64,000 nt of DNA from Nitrospirota bacterium (GTDB lineage: Bacteria; Nitrospirota; Thermodesulfovibrionia; Thermodesulfovibrionales; UBA1546). Positions 26,352 through 35,935 of this stretch are shown in pieces. The position numbers and the translations under genes were made by a program. Every line of letters begins with the position of its first letter. Position 1 is the first letter of the stretch. The DNA lies in the NCBI GenBank assembly GCA_009773185.1, contig WPIF01000004.1, positions 1-64,000 of the forward strand, read 5' to 3'. The notes under the pieces are model-generated. The model had not been told where the DNA came from. It saw only the letters and a list, made by a program, of their open reading frames with translations, and searched no databases.

Positions 26352-27116
26352 ATGGCATTTGTAATAGCAGTGGCAGGGAAGGGCGGGACAGGGAAGACGA
26401 GCATCGCTGCCCTGACAGTTAAATACATTGTAGAGAAAAAGAAAAAACCTGTTCTTGCTGTTGATGCTGACAGCAATTCATGCCTGGGCGAGGCGCTTGG
26501 CATTGAGGTGCATGCAACAATCGGGCATTTGAGGGAAGAGTCCTTGCAGACAATAAGAGGCGGCGGAGAAAGGCCCGGCGGCATGTCAATGGAGCAGCTC
26601 TTTGATTATCAGGTTCAGCAGTCAATTATGGAGGCAAAAGGGTTTGACCTGATGGTGATGGGAAGGCCGGAAGGCCCCGGCTGTTACTGTGCAGCAAATA
26701 ATATAATCAGGAAATACACAGACAAGCTTTCAGAGACATATTCCTATGTTGTGATTGACAACGAGGCAGGCATGGAACATCTTTCAAGAAGGACTACTCA
26801 CAAGGTTGACCTTCTTTTAATAATAAGCGACCCGACTGTGAGGGGGATTAAGACCGCTCAGAGGATTGACGGCCTTGTGAAAGAGCTTGACCTTGACGTT
26901 GAAAAACATGTTCTCATAATCAACCGTGTTACAGGAAGCGAAGGAGAAGAACTTAAAAAACTCGCAGAGTCATTCGGGCTTGCGGTCGCAGGCCTGGTTC
27001 CTCAGGACCAGAAAGTTTTTGAATATGACCTGCAGGGTAAGGCTATTGTTGAGCTGCCGGATGATGCCCCTGCGGTTAAGAATATATTCGGTATTATTGA
27101 CAAGTACAATATCTAA
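26352..27116 (+). CDS. cooC: CooC-like nickel-insertion ATPase
   Basis: A 254-aa MinD-type ATPase. It has the deviant Walker A GKGGTGKTSIAAL, LAVDADSNSCLGEALG, MGRPEGPGCYCAANN with the CxC pair that binds metal in CooC, and VVIDNEAGMEHLSRRT. CooC dimers insert Ni into carbon monoxide dehydrogenase or acetyl-CoA synthase. No cooS or acs gene is in this window, so the client is elsewhere. The start at 26352 fits the P-loop; the frame is open 15 codons upstream, within the comEC-tail remnant. Confidence 0.88.
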   Translation: MAFVIAVAGKGGTGKTSIAALTVKYIVEKKKKPVLAVDADSNSCLGEALGIEVHATIGHLREESLQTIRGGGERPGGMSMEQLFDYQVQQSIMEAKGFDLMVMGRPEGPGCYCAANNIIRKYTDKLSETYSYVVIDNEAGMEHLSRRTTHKVDLLLIISDPTVRGIKTAQRIDGLVKELDLDVEKHVLIINRVTGSEGEELKKLAESFGLAVAGLVPQDQKVFEYDLQGKAIVELPDDAPAVKNIFGIIDKYNI

Positions 27117-27144
27117 GCCAAATAATTCTTGAACTGTTTTTAAT

Positions 27145-27302
27145 CAGACAGGACATAGCACTTTCGCTCATTCTCGGTCTTCGACCTCCGAGGTATTTTG
27201 CCTCCCCCCCTTTTCGTTCCCCCCTTGCCAAGGGGGAAAATAAGAGGGGTGGTTTTCTGAATATCGGCAAAATAAAACCGCTCGAATACTATGTCCTGTC
27301 TG
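27145..27302 (+). repeat. Structured dispersed element, copy B
   Basis: Perfect 14-bp terminal inverted repeats (CAGACAGGACATAG / CTATGTCCTGTCTG) enclose the family core. The inner hairpin is GGTC-TTC-GACC. An extra CCCCCCTTGCCAAGGGGG...AGGGGTGG hairpin is inserted between GTATTTTGCCTC and ATCGGCAAAATAAAACCGCTCG. It lies between convergent cooC and msrAB and may also act as a two-way terminator. Confidence 0.8.
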
Positions 27303-27315
27303 CTTGGCGTAATGG

Positions 27316-28416
27316 TTATTTTTTCTCAAAAAGCTTCTTGTACTCGCCGTACCCTTCTTTTTCCAAATCCTCTTTTGGTATGAACCTGAGGGATGCCGAA
27401 TTTATGCAGTAACGCAGACCTGTAGGTGAAGGCCCGTCATTAAAGAGATGACCGAGGTGTGAATCGCCGTGTTTGCTTTTTACCTCTGTCCTTGTCATGA
27501 AAAGACTTTTATCTTCTTTTTCAATGATGTTCCCTTGCTCTAATGCCCGCTTAAAACTAGGCCAGCCAGTTCCTGAATCAAACTTATCGAGTGAACTGAA
27601 CAATGGCTCGCCTGAGACAATGTCAACATAAATGCCTTCTCTTTTATTGTTCCAGTATTCGTTGTCAAAGGCTCTTTCAGTTCCGCACTGCTGGGTAACC
27701 TGGTACTGCAATGGGTTGAGTTTTTTCTTCAATTCTTCATTTGCCGGTTTGGTGTATTTTTTAGGTTTATTCTCATGGTTTTTCATCTCAGGGTTATCTC
27801 CCCAGATTTTCTTTAAATACTGTTCTCTTCCGGAACCTGAATGATAAGCCTTGTACCTCAGCGAATTTTTCTCATAATATTTCTGGTGGTATTCCTCAGC
27901 CTTATAGAATGCCGACGCAGGCACAATCTCTGTGACAATGGGCTTATTGAACTTCCCTGATTTTGCGAGTCTCTCCTTTGAGGCTATAGCAAGCTTTTTC
28001 TGTTCTTCGCTGTGAAAGAAAATTGCGGTCCTGTACTGGGTTCCCTCATCAGCGAATTGTCTATTCGGGGTCGTCGGGTCAACATTTTTCCAGAAAACAT
28101 ACAGTATCTCCGAATATGTAATCTGAGAAGGGTCGAATACTATCTCTATTCCTTCAGCGTGGCCTGTTTTTCCTGACGATACTTCTTCATAAACCGGGTT
28201 TTTCTTGCTTCCGCCTGTGTATCCAACGGTTGTTGATACAACTCCCTTTACTTTATCAAAGGCATACTGCATGCACCAGAAACACCCGCCTCCGAAAGTG
28301 GCCTTTTCAATTTTTTTATTGCTTGCATCTGTATTTTTATTCATATTCCCTGCCTCTGCTATGCCAAAAAGACATAGCATTGCAACTAATGTTGTTATAA
28401 GGATTGATTTTTTCAT
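27316..28416 (-). CDS. msrAB: Secreted methionine sulfoxide reductase MsrA-MsrB fusion
   Basis: About 366 aa with a signal peptide ([19 protein letters not shown]), so it works outside the cytoplasm. The MsrA domain (about 40-200) has the catalytic Cys in [19 protein letters not shown]. The MsrB domain (about 235-355) has [30 protein letters not shown] and the catalytic INSASLRF region. The zinc CxxC pairs of some MsrB proteins are absent. It reduces both diastereomers of methionine sulfoxide in envelope proteins. The start at 28416 has a GAGGTG ribosome site. Confidence 0.92.
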   Translation of the reverse strand: MKKSILITTLVAMLCLFGIAEAGNMNKNTDASNKKIEKATFGGGCFWCMQYAFDKVKGVVSTTVGYTGGSKKNPVYEEVSSGKTGHAEGIEIVFDPSQITYSEILYVFWKNVDPTTPNRQFADEGTQYRTAIFFHSEEQKKLAIASKERLAKSGKFNKPIVTEIVPASAFYKAEEYHQKYYEKNSLRYKAYHSGSGREQYLKKIWGDNPEMKNHENKPKKYTKPANEELKKKLNPLQYQVTQQCGTERAFDNEYWNNKREGIYVDIVSGEPLFSSLDKFDSGTGWPSFKRALEQGNIIEKEDKSLFMTRTEVKSKHGDSHLGHLFNDGPSPTGLRYCINSASLRFIPKEDLEKEGYGEYKKLFEKK

Positions 28417-28474
28417 GCTTTTCACCTCGATAGAAGCTTAACACGGGTTTGTGAAGAATTTATGAATGGAGACT

Positions 28475-29467
28475 TTAAACCTTTACCTTTCTTAAAAACT
28501 CCGCACTTTCTTCCGGAAGGGCTGAGTTGATGTACATCCCTGAACCGAGTTCAAATCCTGCTGTCTGGACAACCTTGGGAACAATGCTCAGATACCAGTG
28601 GAAATATTCTGAACCACACTCTTTGGGGCTTTCTGAACGGATGACATAGTTATAATCAGGATTGTCCAGACCATGATATAACTTGGCAAGAACTGTCTTT
28701 AAGTTATATGCAAGGTCAGCTATCTCATTATCCTGCATAATGCCGAATGTTGAAGTATGTCTTTTGGGGAAAATCCATATATGGAATGGTGAAAGAGCTG
28801 CATAAGGTATGAATGTAACAAAGTGCTGTGTATCCAGAATTATTCTTCTGCCTTCTGCAAGTTCGGCCCTCACAGTCGCGCACATCAAACACTCGCCTGT
28901 GTTGTCAAAATATCTTCTGGCCTCATCTATCCTTTCCCTGACCTGCATTGGCATTACAGGCGTGCCTACAATCTGGGAATGCGGGTGCTCGAGTGATGTG
29001 CCTGCCTTTTCACCATGGTTTTTGAAGATTATCACATGCTCAATTCTCGGGTCATTGTAAATATCAATGAAGCGTTTTTTATAAACTTGTATTATTTCAG
29101 CGACATCCTCAATTGGCAGCAGCGCGGGAGTTGTATTATGCAGCGATGATTCTATTATTACCTCGTGCCTTCCAACTCCTGTCACAAGATGCTTCAGGCC
29201 TTCATTTATTCTTGTTCTTTCACCCTCAATATTCAGGGCGGCAAATTTGTTGGGAGTGACCCTTATCTTCCAGCTTCCGTCAGATGATATCGTCATGATT
29301 TCACCTGGAGTTTTGGTTTCATTCCCTGTGCAGAACGGGCATGTGTTTAAATGTTCCGGAAGAAACTTGTGGTCTTTTTTCTGGCGGAAGTCATCAGGCC
29401 TTTTAGCCCTTTCAGTAGCTATGATTACCCATTCCCTTGTGATGAGGTTCAATCTTAGTTCTGACAT
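28475..29467 (-). CDS. galT: Galactose-1-phosphate uridylyltransferase
   Basis: A 330-aa HIT-superfamily enzyme. It has the zinc-type CPFCTGNE motif, the catalytic HPHSQIVGTPVMP (H-x-H), and C-terminal FHWYLSIVPKV. It interconverts hexose 1-phosphates and UDP-sugars. Many relatives in anaerobes act on ADP- or UDP-glucose rather than galactose, so the sugar is uncertain. It stands alone on the minus strand. Confidence 0.88.
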   Translation of the reverse strand: MSELRLNLITREWVIIATERAKRPDDFRQKKDHKFLPEHLNTCPFCTGNETKTPGEIMTISSDGSWKIRVTPNKFAALNIEGERTRINEGLKHLVTGVGRHEVIIESSLHNTTPALLPIEDVAEIIQVYKKRFIDIYNDPRIEHVIIFKNHGEKAGTSLEHPHSQIVGTPVMPMQVRERIDEARRYFDNTGECLMCATVRAELAEGRRIILDTQHFVTFIPYAALSPFHIWIFPKRHTSTFGIMQDNEIADLAYNLKTVLAKLYHGLDNPDYNYVIRSESPKECGSEYFHWYLSIVPKVVQTAGFELGSGMYINSALPEESAEFLRKVKV

Positions 29468-29572
29468 AGTATAATCATATCATATTATGTGGAGACTTCA
29501 ACCCATATTCTGACAGACCCGTGAATCTTGTAGAGTCGAGTCTACGACTTACTTCAATCCAGTCACAGCCTT

Positions 29573-30724
29573 CTATAAGCTGCCTAATGCCTTTAGCAGC
29601 TTTTCAATATCTTCATCAGTATGAGCAGCTGTTACAGTTATCCGTACCCTCGGATCTTTCACAGTCGGTGGCCTTATTGCAGGCGCAAAGATTCCCTTTT
29701 TCAGAAGATAGCGGGATGTTTTCAATGTGTTTTCGACAGAGCCTGTTTTAACCGGTATGACCGGTGTTTCGCTTTCCATGATATCATAGCCGAGTTTTGT
29801 TAACCCCTTTGCAGCTTTATCCCTGTTTGCCCATAGCTTTTTTATAAGTACAGGTTTTTTTTCGATTAGTTCCAATGCAGCGATTGATGCGGCAATAATA
29901 CAGGGCGGCAGGGCTGTGGAGAATATAAAACTCCGCGTAGTGTTTAATATAAATTCTATGGTATCTTTGCTTCCCGCAACAAATGCGCCAAATGAGCCTA
30001 ATGCCTTTGAAAAAGTTCCCATCTGGATAATCCATGGCTCGGGCTTAATCCCAAAATGTTCAAGGCTTCCCTTCCCTTTTCCGAGGACACCTGTTGCATG
30101 GGCGTCGTCAATGTAAAGAAGCGTGTTAGGCGTGCAGCGTGCAGCGTTTAGCGCAAGACAGATTGAGTAAATTTCTTTTAACGGAGCAATGTCGCCGTCC
30201 ATGCTGAAGACAGAGTCTGTGACAACTATCTTTCTTCTTGCCTTTGTTTTTCTAATGAGGTTTTCAAGGTTGGAGGTGTCTTTATGTTTATAGATATATG
30301 TCCTTGCCCTGCTCAGCCTGCAGCCGTCAACTATGCTTGCATGGTTCAGTTCGTCGCTGAATATGGTGTCTCCTTCTCCGGCAATTGCCGGGATTATCCC
30401 GGTGTTGGCTGCATACCCCGAGTTAAAAATAAGGGCCGACTCTGTTCTCTTGAATCGCGCGATTTTTTCCTCGAGTTCTTCATGCAGGATGCTCCCGCCG
30501 CACAGAAGCCTTGAGGCGCCTGAACCAAAACCGAATTTCTTCATTGCCTGCTGAGATGCCCTTATCAAAGCAGGATGATTTGCAAGGCCGAGATAGTCGT
30601 TGGACGAGAAATTGATATATTCTTTGCCGTTTATCTTAATGTGTGCACCTTGAGGAGAATTGCGGTTTCCAATTTCTCTCGAAAGGTTTTTTTCTTTAAG
30701 AAATTTCAATTGTTTTGAAAACAT
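29573..30724 (-). CDS. bioF: Alpha-oxoamine synthase (8-amino-7-oxononanoate synthase / glycine C-acetyltransferase)
   Basis: A 383-aa fold-type I PLP enzyme. Motifs are INFSSNDYLGLANHP, FSDELNHASIVDG, IDDAHATGVLG and the PLP lysine in GTFSKALGSFG. It condenses an acyl thioester with an amino acid. Biotin synthesis is the likely use, but KBL-type activity cannot be excluded because no bio genes are adjacent. The segment ALNAARCTPNTLLYIDD contains about five extra residues encoded by a word repeat (30121-30160). Confidence 0.82.
   Translation of the reverse strand: MFSKQLKFLKEKNLSREIGNRNSPQGAHIKINGKEYINFSSNDYLGLANHPALIRASQQAMKKFGFGSGASRLLCGGSILHEELEEKIARFKRTESALIFNSGYAANTGIIPAIAGEGDTIFSDELNHASIVDGCRLSRARTYIYKHKDTSNLENLIRKTKARRKIVVTDSVFSMDGDIAPLKEIYSICLALNAARCTPNTLLYIDDAHATGVLGKGKGSLEHFGIKPEPWIIQMGTFSKALGSFGAFVAGSKDTIEFILNTTRSFIFSTALPPCIIAASIAALELIEKKPVLIKKLWANRDKAAKGLTKLGYDIMESETPVIPVKTGSVENTLKTSRYLLKKGIFAPAIRPPTVKDPRVRITVTAAHTDEDIEKLLKALGSL
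30121..30160. repeat. Word repeat inside bioF
   Basis: GCGTG-TTAGGCGTGCAGCGTGCAGCG-TTTAGCG iterates the word GTGCAGC. It is read in frame and adds a short loop to the enzyme. It shares words with the copies at 31581 and 32039. Confidence 0.6.
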
Positions 30725-30804
30725 GGTTGATAATATTATACAGCAGTCAACGCTTCAAAAGTTTCACTAATAACAGCCTTGTAGACAGCCGGCTATCAGT
30801 TTTT

Positions 30805-32658
30805 TTATTTTTTCTGCAGCCTTACAAGCATATAAATAAATTCAAGATTCCTGCGTGTTCCGGCGAAATCTGGTTCAAGCTGTAATGTGGTTTTATATTC
30901 ACTAATAGCCTCATTAAAACGCCCCTGTCCTGCATAGGCAAGCCCAAGGTTATTATGTACCTTTGCATAATCAGGATTAATCTTTAGTGCAGCTTTATAT
31001 TCGTTTATAGCCTCATTAATTCGGCCCTGTCTGTAATAAGCACACCCAAGATTATTATGGATGTCAACGTCCCCCGGCTTGAACATTATCGCAGTCTTAT
31101 ATTCTCTGATGGCTTCGTCAATACGCCCTTGTTCGAAATATGATATGCCGAGATTAAAAAGAGCATCATTAAAGTCCGGTTTGATTTTTAGCGCAGCTTC
31201 ATATTCATTTACAGCCTCGTCAATCTGGCCTTGCTTCGCATAAGCACTGCCAAGATTATTATGAGGACGGGCTTTCTTAGGACTTTTCTTTACTGTATCT
31301 TCCCATAAGTTTATGCTGTCTTTCCATATGGCGTTTCTCGCATATGCCGCGCCTGACAGGGCAAGTATAACTGCAATCATTATCCCTGCAAATACCCTTT
31401 TACCGGATGCAGTTCTTTTCCCATGTCTTGCCGGTACAAAACCAACTACTGCTGTTAATGCAACAACAAAACCAACAGACGGCAGATACACCCTGTGTTC
31501 AAATATTACATCCCTTATGGGTATAATGCTTGATTCAACCGATAGGGTTATGAAAAACCAAAATATGCCGAAAGCTAAAAAGCGTGAAGTATATAGCGTG
31601 TAGCGTTTAGAGTAAAAAAGATAAATACCCAGCGCAAGAATTATTAACAGGAAAACAAATGACAGAAATACATTTGGCTCAAAGAATGAATGGTATACCG
31701 GATAGTCATAGTCAAGGTTCTGATTTATAGGGAGAAAGAGTAGCCTTATATATGTAACTATCACCCTGAACTGTGTGAATAGGTAACCCCATCTCGGAAC
31801 CTCTGCTGTCTCTTGAGCTGCCTCTCTTAGTTCTCCAATTACATCTCCAATGGGTTTATCTATCCCAATAAGGCTTAAGGGGATGATCAACATTGTAAAA
31901 AGAAGGGGAATTAAGTATAAAAACCTTTTCTTTATCTTTCCTTCAAAGAACATGAATTCATAGATAGCAATAATAACCGGCAGTGTAAATGCAATCTCCT
32001 TTGTCTTCATGGCGAGGATGGCGGACAAGAAAGAGACAGCGTATAGCGTGTAGCGTGTAGCGGGTAGTGTCGAGAGTCTTGATCTTATATAACATGCCAA
32101 TGAAAGCAGGTAAAACATAGTTGCAAGGGAAGTGAATCTTTGGACTATATATGTTACCGCCTGGGTCTGAACAGGATGAGAGACAAAGAGAAGGGCAATA
32201 AATAAGGGTAAATAGTTTAAAGGTTTAAAGGTGGAAAGGTTGAGTTGGTTTGGTTGATTACCGACACTGGCACTAATCACTGACACCTTGAAATAAGGTG
32301 TCCTGAATGTAAGAACCACAAACCAGTAAACAAGGATCGCATTCAAGATATGTATTGTGAGATTAACTACATGATAACCAATGGTATTCAGTCCTCCGAA
32401 ATAATAATTCAGAGCAAATGTTAAAAAGCCGACCCACCTTGAACCTGACGGAGGCCAGAAATTACTTAAATCTTTCAGCTTAGGGTTTTCAACAATATGA
32501 CCTATATCATCCCAAAGAAAGGGGACATGGAACGTGTTTGAATAGGCAAGAAGGCCGAGGATAATAATCAAGAGAATATGGAAAATTGGTTTGTTCATGA
32601 ATGAATATATCATTTTTTCTTTTAACGATTCAGTTTTTAATCTCTCCGAAAAAGCCAT
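30805..32658 (-). CDS. Polytopic membrane protein with C-terminal TPR repeats (TMTC-like)
   Basis: About 617 aa. Roughly ten helices begin IFHILLIIILGLLAYSNTFH, with the FLWDD motif after helix 1, as in GT-C fold proteins. From about residue 430 there are four TPR units, each of the type AYAKQGQIDEAVNEYEAALKIKP. TMTC-like proteins are suspected O-mannosyltransferases of the envelope; activity here is inference. Three word repeats lie within the coding sequence in frame (31581, 32039, 32212). The start is uncertain: ATGs at 32712, 32658 and 32598 are all in frame. Confidence 0.7.
   Translation of the reverse strand: MAFSERLKTESLKEKMIYSFMNKPIFHILLIIILGLLAYSNTFHVPFLWDDIGHIVENPKLKDLSNFWPPSGSRWVGFLTFALNYYFGGLNTIGYHVVNLTIHILNAILVYWFVVLTFRTPYFKVSVISASVGNQPNQLNLSTFKPLNYLPLFIALLFVSHPVQTQAVTYIVQRFTSLATMFYLLSLACYIRSRLSTLPATRYTLYAVSFLSAILAMKTKEIAFTLPVIIAIYEFMFFEGKIKKRFLYLIPLLFTMLIIPLSLIGIDKPIGDVIGELREAAQETAEVPRWGYLFTQFRVIVTYIRLLFLPINQNLDYDYPVYHSFFEPNVFLSFVFLLIILALGIYLFYSKRYTLYTSRFLAFGIFWFFITLSVESSIIPIRDVIFEHRVYLPSVGFVVALTAVVGFVPARHGKRTASGKRVFAGIMIAVILALSGAAYARNAIWKDSINLWEDTVKKSPKKARPHNNLGSAYAKQGQIDEAVNEYEAALKIKPDFNDALFNLGISYFEQGRIDEAIREYKTAIMFKPGDVDIHNNLGCAYYRQGRINEAINEYKAALKINPDYAKVHNNLGLAYAGQGRFNEAISEYKTTLQLEPDFAGTRRNLEFIYMLVRLQKK
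31581..31613. repeat. Word repeat inside the TPR membrane protein (1)
   Basis: AGCGTGAAGTATATAGCG and TGTAGCGTTTAGAG iterate the word TAGCG. It is read in frame as KRYTLYTSRFLA between two helices. Confidence 0.55.
32039..32073. repeat. Word repeat inside the TPR membrane protein (2)
   Basis: GCGTATAGCGTGTAGCGTG and TAGCGGGTAGTG iterate TAGCGTG. It is read in frame as STLPATRYTLYA, between helices. Confidence 0.55.
32212..32256. repeat. Word repeat inside the TPR membrane protein (3)
   Basis: TAAATAGTTTAAAGG, TTTAAAGGTGGAAAGG and TTGAGTTGGTTTGG are variants of one word. It is read in frame as NQPNQLNLSTFKPLNYL. Confidence 0.5.
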
Positions 32659-32770
32659 TTCCCATTCAAAAAAATAAGAGATTTTGAGAACATAATCGTT
32701 ATTATACCTCACAAATTAATAAAACTTATAATCAGATTAAAAAATTCTTTTTATTTTTTAAGCCTTTTCC

Positions 32771-32799
32771 TTGACAAAACAAAAAAGTATGTGATAAAT
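32771..32799 (+). promoter_or_regulatory. Promoter of the ATP synthase operon
   Basis: A consensus TTGACA is followed after 17 bp by ATAAAT, with an extended TG just upstream. It lies about 65 bp before atpF'. Confidence 0.65.
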
Positions 32800-32863
32800 T
32801 GCAGCGTTTTCATTTTTAATTATCAAGTGGTTTAGTTATCAAAAATATAATTAAGGTGGAGCA

Positions 32864-33286
32864 ATGTTAGAACTTCAGGTTAAATGGTTTTTGGTGTTGC
32901 TTGTAAATTTTCTCGTTCTGATTTATGTGTTGAACATTTTGCTTTTTAAACCCCTTCTCAGGCTTTTTAAAGAAAGGGAAGACAATGTCAACGGCGCCCT
33001 TGGCGCTGCAAAAGACATGAATCAAAAGAAGGACGAAACGATTGCAAAGCTGAGCAGGGAGTTGACTGACGCAAGGAATAAGGCAAAAGGGACATTCGAG
33101 GCATTGAGAGGAGAAGGTGCTAGCTTACAGAAAGAAGCATTCTCAAAGGCAGAGGCTGAGGCAGCCGATATCCTTCAGAAGGCAAGGCAGGAACTTAAGG
33201 CTGAGGCCGAAAAGGCTAGGCAGGCTTTAAAGTCCGATGTTGATAAATTCTCAGATGAAATAGTAAGGAAACTTATAAAGGCATGA
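32864..33286 (+). CDS. atpF': ATP synthase F0 subunit b'
   Basis: A 140-aa b-type stator subunit. One N-terminal helix (WFLVLLVNFLVLIYVLNILL) is followed by FKPLLRLFKERE and a long Ala/Lys/Glu-rich coiled coil. There is no signal peptide. It pairs with the second b subunit next door to form the peripheral stalk. It is the first gene of the operon, behind a consensus promoter, and overlaps the next gene by ATGA. Confidence 0.85.
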   Translation: MLELQVKWFLVLLVNFLVLIYVLNILLFKPLLRLFKEREDNVNGALGAAKDMNQKKDETIAKLSRELTDARNKAKGTFEALRGEGASLQKEAFSKAEAEAADILQKARQELKAEAEKARQALKSDVDKFSDEIVRKLIKA

Positions 33287-33885
33287 AAAAAATCCAAAAT
33301 TCAAAATTTAATTTTTCAGTTTTGCTCTATGCTCTGTGCTCTTTGCTGCTTGTTGTTTCAGTTGCTTACGCGAGCGGAGGAGGGGAAGAGGCTGCACATC
33401 ATACTCCTTTGTGGAAGGAATACCTCTGGAAGATAATAAATTTCGGAGTCCTGTTTTTTGTCCTTTTTAAATTCGGGAAAAAACCATTGCAGGATTTTCT
33501 GAAGACCAGAACCGAGCTCATAGAAAAAACCCTCAAAGAAGCCCAGGAAGCAAAGATGCTTGCACAGAAAGCCCTTGCCGAGGTTGAAGAGAGGCTTAAG
33601 GTGAAGGATAAAGAGCTTGAGGAGATTCTTTCTTCTGCAAGGCAGTCAGGAGAAAAGGAGAAGGCAAAGCTTATAGAAGAAGGCAATAAGATGAAGGCAA
33701 AGATACTTGAACAGGCAAAGACTAACATAGATTATGAACTCAGGGAAGCAAAGGCAGCCATTAAGGCAGAGGCTGTTGAGATAGCCATGGAACTTGCAGA
33801 GAAAAAGATCAGGGATAAAATCGGGAAGTCAGAGCAGGATATGCTTCTTGAAGAATCGCTTATGAAAATAGAGGGTAAGAAGTGA
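33283..33885 (+). CDS. atpF: ATP synthase F0 subunit b with N-terminal signal segment
   Basis: A 200-aa b subunit. After a hydrophobic leader ending VAYASGGGEEAAHH comes the membrane helix (YLWKIINFGVLFFVLFKFGK) and a coiled coil to the end. The leader-plus-GGGE layout is known for AtpF of deltaproteobacteria and relatives. Here most of the leader is encoded by a word repeat (33290-33352). It forms the stator with b' and delta. The next gene starts on an overlapping GTG. Confidence 0.87.
   Translation: MKKIQNSKFNFSVLLYALCSLLLVVSVAYASGGGEEAAHHTPLWKEYLWKIINFGVLFFVLFKFGKKPLQDFLKTRTELIEKTLKEAQEAKMLAQKALAEVEERLKVKDKELEEILSSARQSGEKEKAKLIEEGNKMKAKILEQAKTNIDYELREAKAAIKAEAVEIAMELAEKKIRDKIGKSEQDMLLEESLMKIEGKK
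33290..33352. repeat. Word repeat forming the AtpF leader
   Basis: The first arm iterates AATCCAAAATTCAAAATTTAA. The second iterates TGCTCTATGCTCTGTGCTC. It is read in frame as the start of the signal segment (NSKFNFSVLLYALCSLL). Confidence 0.6.
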
Positions 33886-34421
33886 AACAGGTAAAAGAAG
33901 GCAAGAGATACGCAAAGATGTTTCTTAATATAGTCGGCTTTGACAATGCGCCGGCTGCGATTAATGAATTAAACATGGTCAGTTCCCTGATGAGCAGGAG
34001 CAGGGAGTTCAGGGGGCTCCTCGTAGGGCCGCAATTTAAAGCAGGAGAAAGGGACAAGGTAATAAGGGAGGTCGCGGCCAAGACAGGGCTTTCAGACAAT
34101 ACAATAAAATTCATAAAACATCTCTCTGATTTAAGAGTTATCAGCGCCCTTTCCGATATTATAAGAATGGCTACCAATCTGTATCTCGAAAAGAAACGCA
34201 GGGCAAAGGCAGTTGTTATGACTTCAAGCGAGATAACAAAGGACTATGAGAACAGGCTCAAGGCAGCATTGGAAAAGGTTATAAAAAGGGATATAGACAT
34301 AGAGGTTGTTAAGGATTCCTCGCTTCTCGGTGGAATTCTCGTAAAGGTCGGCAGCACGATGTATGACAGCAGCATAAAAGGCCAGCTAAGGCTTTTAAAA
34401 GATGAGCTTATAAAGGGGTGA
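33882..34421 (+). CDS. atpH: ATP synthase F1 subunit delta
   Basis: A 179-aa OSCP/delta subunit with GTG start. Motifs are [13 protein letters not shown] at the N-terminus and the C-terminal [20 protein letters not shown] plus [16 protein letters not shown]. It links the b/b' stalk to the alpha3-beta3 head. Both ends overlap neighbouring genes by a few bases. Confidence 0.9.
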   Translation: MKQVKEGKRYAKMFLNIVGFDNAPAAINELNMVSSLMSRSREFRGLLVGPQFKAGERDKVIREVAAKTGLSDNTIKFIKHLSDLRVISALSDIIRMATNLYLEKKRRAKAVVMTSSEITKDYENRLKAALEKVIKRDIDIEVVKDSSLLGGILVKVGSTMYDSSIKGQLRLLKDELIKG

Positions 34422-34426
34422 TGAAG

Positions 34427-35935
34427 ATGGAGATTAAGGTTGACGAGATAAGTGAACTTTTAAGAAAACAGATAACAGACTTCGAAAAGAAGGTTGATGT
34501 CAGCGAGGTCGGAACAATTGTTTCGGTCGGCGACGGTATTGCGAGAATTTACGGATTGGACAAATGCATGTCGTCAGAGCTTCTCGAATTCCCGGGTAAT
34601 ATTATGGGTATGGCCCTTAACCTTGAGGAAGATACAGTCGGCGCGGTTCTTTTCGGAGAAGATAAGTTCATCCATGAAGGTGATGTTGTAAAGCGTACAG
34701 GCAGGATTATGTCGGTGCCTGTTGGCGATGCAATGAGAGGAAGGGTTGTCAATGCAATAGGCCAGCCCATTGACGGAAAAGGCCCTATCAATACAAAAGA
34801 CTTCAGGATAGTTGACGTTGTCGCCCCCGGCATAGTTGACAGGCAGCCTGTTACAGAGCCTATGCAGACAGGCCTTAAGGCAATAGATTCCATGATACCT
34901 GTTGGAAGAGGCCAAAGAGAGCTTATAATCGGCGACCGCCAGGTTGGAAAGACAGCGGTTGCTATTGATGCAATTATAAATCAGAAGGGCGGGGACGTTA
35001 CCTGCATATATGTGGCAATCGGGCAGAAACGTTCGAATGTTGCACGTGTTATGAAGACCCTTGAAGAAAACGGCGCAATGGAGCATACAATTATAGTTTC
35101 TTCAACTGCAAGTGAGCCTGCACCGCTCCAGTATATAGCCCCATACACAGGCTGCGCCATGGGAGAGTATTTCAGGGACAAAGGCCAGCATGCATTAATC
35201 ATATATGATGACTTGAGCAAACAGGCTACGGCATACAGGCAGCTTTCACTTCTGTTAAGACGCCCTCCGGGACGTGAGGCCTTCCCCGGAGATGTTTTCT
35301 ATCTCCATTCAAGATTGCTTGAAAGGGCTGCAAAACTTTCAAAGGAACTTGGCGGCGGCTCTTTAACGGCGCTCCCCATAATCGAGACACAGGCAGGCGA
35401 CGTTTCAGGTTATATCCCTACAAACGTCATATCTATTACAGACGGACAGATATATCTTGAGCCCGAACTTTTCTATGCCGGTGTCAGGCCTGCTGTTAAC
35501 GTCGGCCTTTCAGTCAGCCGTGTTGGCGGCGCTGCGCAAACCAAGGCCATGAAGCAGGTGGCCGGCGGACTCAGAATAGACCTGGCACAGTTCAGGGAAC
35601 TTGCTGCATTTGCCCAGTTCGGAAGCGACCTTGACAAGGCTACGCTCCAGCAGATAGAGAGAGGGAAAAGAATGGTCGAGCTGCTTAAGCAGGACCAGTT
35701 TGTTCCGATGAATATGGTAGACCAGGTTATCGTACTGTTTGCCGGGACACAGGGATACCTTGACGACATAGCTGTGGAGTCTGTCAAAAAATTTGAACAG
35801 GAGTTCCTCCGCTACATGAATGACCGCAAGGCAGACGTGAAAAAGGAACTCGGGGAAAAGAAGGCGCTTGATGATACATTAAAGCCGAAACTTATACAGG
35901 CTGTTGAAGATTTCAAGAAAGGGTTTCAGGCATAA
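34427..35935 (+). CDS. atpA: ATP synthase F1 subunit alpha
   Basis: A 502-aa alpha subunit. The Walker A motif is [13 protein letters not shown], and [34 protein letters not shown] and the arginine-finger region [17 protein letters not shown] are present. The start at 34427 is 8 nt after a GGGG ribosome site; in-frame GTG 34418 and ATG 34421 are alternatives. It carries non-catalytic nucleotide sites and, with beta, makes ATP. Confidence 0.95.
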   Translation: MEIKVDEISELLRKQITDFEKKVDVSEVGTIVSVGDGIARIYGLDKCMSSELLEFPGNIMGMALNLEEDTVGAVLFGEDKFIHEGDVVKRTGRIMSVPVGDAMRGRVVNAIGQPIDGKGPINTKDFRIVDVVAPGIVDRQPVTEPMQTGLKAIDSMIPVGRGQRELIIGDRQVGKTAVAIDAIINQKGGDVTCIYVAIGQKRSNVARVMKTLEENGAMEHTIIVSSTASEPAPLQYIAPYTGCAMGEYFRDKGQHALIIYDDLSKQATAYRQLSLLLRRPPGREAFPGDVFYLHSRLLERAAKLSKELGGGSLTALPIIETQAGDVSGYIPTNVISITDGQIYLEPELFYAGVRPAVNVGLSVSRVGGAAQTKAMKQVAGGLRIDLAQFRELAAFAQFGSDLDKATLQQIERGKRMVELLKQDQFVPMNMVDQVIVLFAGTQGYLDDIAVESVKKFEQEFLRYMNDRKADVKKELGEKKALDDTLKPKLIQAVEDFKKGFQA

